Source: Bacteroidales bacterium (GTDB lineage Bacteria > Bacteroidota > Bacteroidia > Bacteroidales > P3). From it: DNA of 64,000 bases. Under the pieces are notes generated by a model. The model did no database searches, was not told the DNA's origin, and worked only from the letters and a program-made list of their open reading frames with translations. Of this stretch, positions 60,275 to 64,000 are shown one piece after another (position 1 is the stretch's first letter; every line of letters begins with the position of its first letter). The position numbers were made by a program, and so were the translations under genes. The DNA lies in NCBI GenBank assembly GCA_017545365.1, contig JAFWOP010000024.1, positions 43,869-107,868 on the forward strand, read 5' to 3'.

Positions 60275-60360
60275 GCCATCCTCTTTCCGGGTTCAGCCTT
60301 GCCTTCTTCCGCCCCGCACACTCCAATATGGGGGCACGGGGCGGGGTGGGCAGGGTGCGT

Positions 60361-60710
60361 TAACTCGTGAATGAGTGAACGTGTCAATTCTTGAATGTGT
60401 TAATTCGTTAATCTTTGATTGCGCCAGCACTCAAGCATTTACACATTCAAGCATTGCTTGATTGTTTGATTGCTTTATTGTCTGAGTAATTTGACTGCGT
60501 CAGCACTCAAGCATTTACACATTTAAGCACTCAAGCATTAACAGGATTGTTTGATTGTTTTAGTATATTGACTGCGTCAGCACTCAAGCATTTACACATT
60601 GACTCACTTTATTTACTTTTTTCAGCGGTGTTCGCGGCCTTCGGTTCAAGCATTTAAGCAATACAACAATTCAGGCACTCAAGCATTTACACATTCAAGC
60701 ATTCAAGCAT
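60361..60710. repeat. Repeat-rich spacer (CAGCACTCAAGCATTTACACATT units)
   Basis: The 718-bp gap from 59997 to 60714 has no gene. Its right half repeats a 23-bp core at 60425-60447, 60501-60523 and 60578-60600, and a variant near 60672-60695, joined by TCAAGCATT words. The last two exact copies share a longer TTGACTGCGTCAG lead. Earlier words (gtgaatgagtgaacgtgt, gttaatctttgat) match spacers at 9911-9990 and 22640-22670. Confidence 0.7.
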
Positions 60711-60714
60711 TGAT

Positions 60715-62142
60715 TCACTGTTTCAGTATCAGTTTCTGGGTGCTGGAGCCCTGCTGGGTGGCGAGGGTGACGAAGTAGGTGCCGGCGGGCAGGGCGGAGA
60801 GGTCGAGGCGGAGGCTGGCGGTGAGGGGCGCCAGCTCGTGGCGCATCAACTCGCGGCCTGCGGCGTCGGTGAGGGTGAGGGAGCCGCCGGGGAAGGGGTC
60901 GCCCACGGTCTCGCACTGCACCATACCGGATGCCGGGTTGGGCAGCAGGCGGAAGAGGGGCTCCCCTGTGGACTGTGCTATGCCCTGCGGGTTGCTGAAG
61001 AAAGCTTTAAACAGGGTGTCTTGTGTCACGATGACATAGCGCGGGTTGGAGGTGTCGCCGTCGGTCCATCTGACGAACTGGTACGAGCCCCATGCGTGGG
61101 CAGTCAGCGTCGCGATGTCGTCCTCGTAATACCGCCCACCACCGTACACGCTGCCTCGTGCCTCGTCGTTGCTCACCGCCTCCACCTGGCAGACCTTCCG
61201 CTGCTGGAAATAGGCTGTAAACAGGGTGTCCTGCGTCAGGTACACCGCCCGCGGGTTCGTCACATCACCGTCGTTCCAGTGGGTGAACCGATAGCCCTCG
61301 TAGGGCACCGCACGGATGTAGACAGTGGTGGAGTCGTAGTAGATGCCGCCACCCGTCACCGTCCCCATCGTATCGTCCGATGACGCCACCTCCAGTATAC
61401 TGCTGTCAGTCTCGATGATGAGGTGGAACGGCCCATAGCCATTGTTTTCGATACAAAGCCACGGCCCGTCACTTTGAAACTTGGTACATACATTGAGCTC
61501 AATGGGTGAAATGCCGCACGGTCCCCACGCCAGCCCTATGCCGACATACATGGTCGGCTTATGATAAAACCCAAGTGGATTCGACCACCTGAACTGGTTG
61601 CTGTAGCCAGACCCTGCGATAAAGAACGAACCATTGATGACCATTGACTCTTTAAACTTTACCTCGTAGGACCAGCAGTACAGGTACCCCGCCGATGTGT
61701 CGCTGTTTCGGGGCAGCATCATAATCTTTGGCGCAACCGTGTCCCACCGCAACGAGTCCAGCAGTATCAGTGTGTCCTTCACGGTGTCGTGCTGATAAAG
61801 GTACATATACTCTGGCAACTTATCCTCCCCCATCGCCAGACCAGAAATACGACTGTTGCAGTAACTCTCATAGTCAATCGACACCATGGCGGACAAGCCT
61901 TTTACCAAAAGAGGCCGGTTCGTGTGTTGGTACCTGCCAACATAAGATACTTGATCATAACTGCCCATCTCTATTAGACAGACTCTGTCTATATGGGCAC
62001 CATAGGGCAAGTAAAACCTTTCACATTCATCATACCAGTCCATATAGTAGTAGTCCGGGCTGCGCCCGACTATGGTATCCTGCGCCAAAACGGTATGGAC
62101 TGCGGTCAGCAGGACGACTAGAAATAACAATTGCTTTTTCAT
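60715..62142 (-). CDS. Secreted protein with InlB-type B-repeats and T9SS sorting domain
   Basis: A 475-residue exported protein (LLFLVVLLTAVHTVLA then Gln-Asp). The N-terminal half is of unknown fold. Residues about 255-400 hold two InlB_B/flagellar-hook-like repeats (GTVTGGGIYYDSTTVYIRAV, YRFTHWNDGDVTNPRAVYLT, then the second copy GSVYGGGRYYEDDIATLTAH, YQFVRWTDGDTSNPRYVIVT). The C-terminal ~75 residues are a T9SS type A domain: FRLLPNPASGMVQCE, LTDAAGRELMRHEL, GTYFVTLATQQGSSTQKLIL. It is probably a secreted adhesin or surface protein. It follows the gene at 62154-63656 by 11 bp on the same strand. Confidence 0.85.
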   Translation of the reverse strand: MKKQLLFLVVLLTAVHTVLAQDTIVGRSPDYYYMDWYDECERFYLPYGAHIDRVCLIEMGSYDQVSYVGRYQHTNRPLLVKGLSAMVSIDYESYCNSRISGLAMGEDKLPEYMYLYQHDTVKDTLILLDSLRWDTVAPKIMMLPRNSDTSAGYLYCWSYEVKFKESMVINGSFFIAGSGYSNQFRWSNPLGFYHKPTMYVGIGLAWGPCGISPIELNVCTKFQSDGPWLCIENNGYGPFHLIIETDSSILEVASSDDTMGTVTGGGIYYDSTTVYIRAVPYEGYRFTHWNDGDVTNPRAVYLTQDTLFTAYFQQRKVCQVEAVSNDEARGSVYGGGRYYEDDIATLTAHAWGSYQFVRWTDGDTSNPRYVIVTQDTLFKAFFSNPQGIAQSTGEPLFRLLPNPASGMVQCETVGDPFPGGSLTLTDAAGRELMRHELAPLTASLRLDLSALPAGTYFVTLATQQGSSTQKLILKQ

Positions 62143-62153
62143 GACGGTATATT

Positions 62154-63656
62154 TTACGGAACCAGGTTTGTTTTTATACAGATATTATCACAATTTTCCG
62201 AAGTGACAGTGCAGTCTTTTGTCTCCCATATGATATATTTATTTTTAATTTTTTCGCTCCAATCATAATCCCCCTTTTCCGCATCCAGCCTTCCAATGTG
62301 CTCACAAGGAGTGTAACCACTCAACGTGCAACTAATCGGGGGATATGACGGGTAAAGATAGGCTTTGTTCTGACGAATACCAGAAATCACATTAGAGCTT
62401 GTATTGTATCCGCCCATGATGGCGGTATACGAATCCCATCTGTCAACCGAACGCTTCATATAATCGGACGCATTTATAAACGGTATCTGAGTCACCGTGG
62501 TACTTATCCTCGGAAACAGCAGCCGTCCCTGATCCATCTCCTCAGAAGAGACGAGTGCCGCCACTGTGTTCTCCCCTGTCAACGGGCCGGTCATATCATG
62601 CACCTCCGAATTGCCTATGCCACTAAATACAAACATGACCGTATCTAACACAAACGGGTCTAGCATGGAGAAAAGAAGGATGTTTGGATGAGTATTGTCA
62701 TCTTGTGCCACGTAAGCCATACACGTCCTGCCGTCTTTCAGCCTGCACAGCCGCAACCGCACATCACTCCTGTGCCATCCCGTGCTCCCATGGCTGGTCG
62801 TCAGGCCGTAGGTGTCATACTCCGCCGCCGTCTCATGCCCATAATCCCAGCAGTAGCCATAACGTGTCGCGCAATGGAGGGTGAACTTCCAATGGTTCGG
62901 TTCATACTGGTAGTCCCCCTCGTCGCCATTGCACCTATGGTACGATGCCAAGACAAGCCTTCCCGAATTATACAGTATGTCCGAAAACACCTCGCCAGAG
63001 CTAGTCGCATATTTCAAAGACTCTGTCTCTGTGCTACTATTCAACTTCCTTATTTCCAAAACGCAGGGATAAGGTTCGAGGTGAAGTTCCCCTATGGCTG
63101 CCACCATCAGAATACGATTAGCACTAATCTTGTAGGACCAAGTCGTTAGGCGCGTGAATTCGGATGTCTCATAATAGCATTTGTGCTTCAGCGTCACACT
63201 GCCGGCAATGAGGTCGGGTATGGAGAAGAAGCCCACTATGCCTACATCGCTCTCCGGCCATACAGGATTGCCGAGCGCATCGTACATCACCGGGCCGATG
63301 AGCGTCAGTTTCCCGCAGAAGTAGCAGCTGTCGCCCTCGATGCGCATGTCGTTCACCGTCAGCTTGCGGTATGCCTCGTCCGGTCCCACGCCCGCGTTCA
63401 AGTTGAACTGCATCCGCTTCGTATACCCATACAGCCCGCTTTTATGGATGACGAAGCTATGCACATACTCGCTCTCCGCATGGCGGTAATGGGTTATGGT
63501 CTGGTCGCCCTGGTACACGCGCGTTATCACCTGATCGCCCTTCAGCGCGGGATACTCATTCGTGGCACTTACCGTAATACCAATAGGGGGTATCTGCGAA
63601 AATGATGTCCCACAAACAGAAATTAGAACAAAAAAAATTAAAACTAATCGTTTCAT
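62154..63656 (-). CDS. Large secreted protein of unknown function
   Basis: A 500-residue exported product with signal peptide LVLIFFVLISVCGTSFS followed by Gln-Ile. The mature part is beta-rich and repeats the theme of D-x-x-G strands, with GLYGYTKRMQFNLNAGVGPD, GYCWDYGHETAAEYDTYGLT and CRLKDGRTCMAYVAQDDNTH. A propeller-like fold is possible, but no family is recognised. It has no clear T9SS sorting domain (it ends TSENCDNICIKTNLVP), so it may stay periplasmic. It precedes the InlB-repeat protein in the same run. Confidence 0.72.
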   Translation of the reverse strand: MKRLVLIFFVLISVCGTSFSQIPPIGITVSATNEYPALKGDQVITRVYQGDQTITHYRHAESEYVHSFVIHKSGLYGYTKRMQFNLNAGVGPDEAYRKLTVNDMRIEGDSCYFCGKLTLIGPVMYDALGNPVWPESDVGIVGFFSIPDLIAGSVTLKHKCYYETSEFTRLTTWSYKISANRILMVAAIGELHLEPYPCVLEIRKLNSSTETESLKYATSSGEVFSDILYNSGRLVLASYHRCNGDEGDYQYEPNHWKFTLHCATRYGYCWDYGHETAAEYDTYGLTTSHGSTGWHRSDVRLRLCRLKDGRTCMAYVAQDDNTHPNILLFSMLDPFVLDTVMFVFSGIGNSEVHDMTGPLTGENTVAALVSSEEMDQGRLLFPRISTTVTQIPFINASDYMKRSVDRWDSYTAIMGGYNTSSNVISGIRQNKAYLYPSYPPISCTLSGYTPCEHIGRLDAEKGDYDWSEKIKNKYIIWETKDCTVTSENCDNICIKTNLVP

Positions 63657-63702
63657 ATTTATATATTTATTAGGTTTGTATTTATATATTTATTGGGTTT
63701 GT
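63657..63702. repeat. 23-bp tandem duplication in the 5' leader
   Basis: ATTTATATATTTATT-AGGTTTGT (63657-63679) is repeated with one change (A to G) at 63680-63702, immediately before the ATG of the gene at 62154-63656. Confidence 0.8.
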
Positions 63703-63707
63703 CAATT

Positions 63708-63717
63708 TGCAAATATA
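63708..63717 (-). promoter_or_regulatory. Bacteroidota -7 promoter box (TATATTTGCA)
   Basis: On the minus strand it reads TATATTTGCA, just outside the tandem duplication and 52 bases before the ATG at 63656. Confidence 0.55.
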
Positions 63718-63778
63718 CTACTTTTTTATGAAAGGGTCGAAACAGGCTTCCTTCCTGCCGTGGTGCCCTCACTTTTCC

Positions 63779-63827
63779 GCCCCGTCACGACGGCACACAC
63801 TTGCTCGTGCGGGGCTTTCTTTTTTTG
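63779..63827 (+). terminator. GC-rich hairpin with T-tract
   Basis: GCCCCG-T-CACG (63779-63789) pairs with CGTG-CGGGGC (63806-63815) with one bulged base, followed by TTTCTTTTTTT. It would stop plus-strand transcription, but no plus-strand gene is visible to its left. The remaining bases to 64000 contain no gene. Confidence 0.55.
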
Positions 63828-64000
63828 TCAGTTTCATAGGTTTCATAGAGTGGCCCTCCTATATATAAAGGCACCAAAAGTGTCGAAAATTATCACTTCT
63901 GAGACGACTTTAACTATATTTTAACTCTTTTTACTGCTTTTTGACAAGAACTGCGGCTTTTTGCCTTCCTCCTTGCCGGGGTTGTGGCCACCACATGCCC

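Noticed and set aside
1..64000. tRNA, rRNA or CRISPR loci
   Set aside because: Reading the intergenic gaps gave no cloverleaf-like or spacer-repeat pattern; the only repeats are the dispersed elements listed.

Overview
The window looks like a chromosomal segment of an uncultured Bacteroidales (Bacteroidota) bacterium, probably gut- or rumen-associated. The evidence is consistent across it. Promoters match the Bacteroidota -7 box TAnnTTTG (usually TATCTTTGCA or TACCTTTGCA). Several secreted proteins end in type IX secretion (T9SS) sorting domains. A gliding/T9SS lipoprotein GldD and a PorE-like OmpA protein are present. Nearly every non-lipoprotein signal peptide is followed by Gln at +1. No tRNA, rRNA, CRISPR array, complete insertion sequence or prophage was seen.

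Layout. 1-6.8 kb: two secreted surface proteins on the minus strand, one a very large fibronectin-like adhesin that runs off the left edge. 7-11.2 kb: a membrane-spanning TPR/LuxR regulator, mannose-6-phosphate isomerase, a thioredoxin-like exported protein and a small lipoprotein. 11.3-13.8 kb (plus): small membrane protein, efp, a glutaminyl-cyclase-like M28 lipoprotein and a Rieske-like lipoprotein. 14-19.6 kb (minus): mrdA-rodA-clpX-nitroreductase-queD. 19.9-22.8 kb: a 56-aa protein, LptE and a DUF2723 membrane protein. 22.9-25.1 kb: a structured leader with a candidate attenuator, then a fimbrillin/FISUMP-type lipoprotein. 25.2-31.7 kb: DUF4143 ATPase, methyltransferase remnant, gldD, a hydrolase, iorAB and a DUF4160/DUF2442 pair. 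31.8-33 kb: an AT-rich accessory patch with a frameshifted gene, many hairpins and a 173-bp MITE-like element. 33-39.9 kb: DUF4838 hydrolase, dtd, pcrA, yigZ and a decayed DUF4143 ATPase. 39.9-50 kb: membrane protein, miaA, PorE-like protein, namZ, dut, clpP, a small secreted protein, trmD and an M23/LysM peptidase. 50-54 kb: a DUF7935-like protein, an AAA ATPase plus small-protein pair (possible defence unit) and lepA. 54-64 kb: lipid kinase, metal permease, a very large multi-cofactor FAD oxidoreductase, a repeat-rich spacer and two secreted proteins.

How the genes fit together. Three themes recur. The first is the envelope and surface: PBP2/RodA, LptE, NamZ, M23, T9SS parts and cargo. The second is export and N-terminal maturation: thirteen predicted signal-peptidase I substrates expose Gln, and a glutaminyl-cyclase-like enzyme is encoded nearby. 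The third is translation and quality control: EF-P, LepA, MiaA, TrmD, Dtd, ClpX and ClpP.

The most interesting non-gene content is a set of small dispersed elements, some lying in frame inside essential-looking genes, and the leader at 22.95-23.24 kb, where an upstream arm and an intrinsic terminator compete for the same bases.
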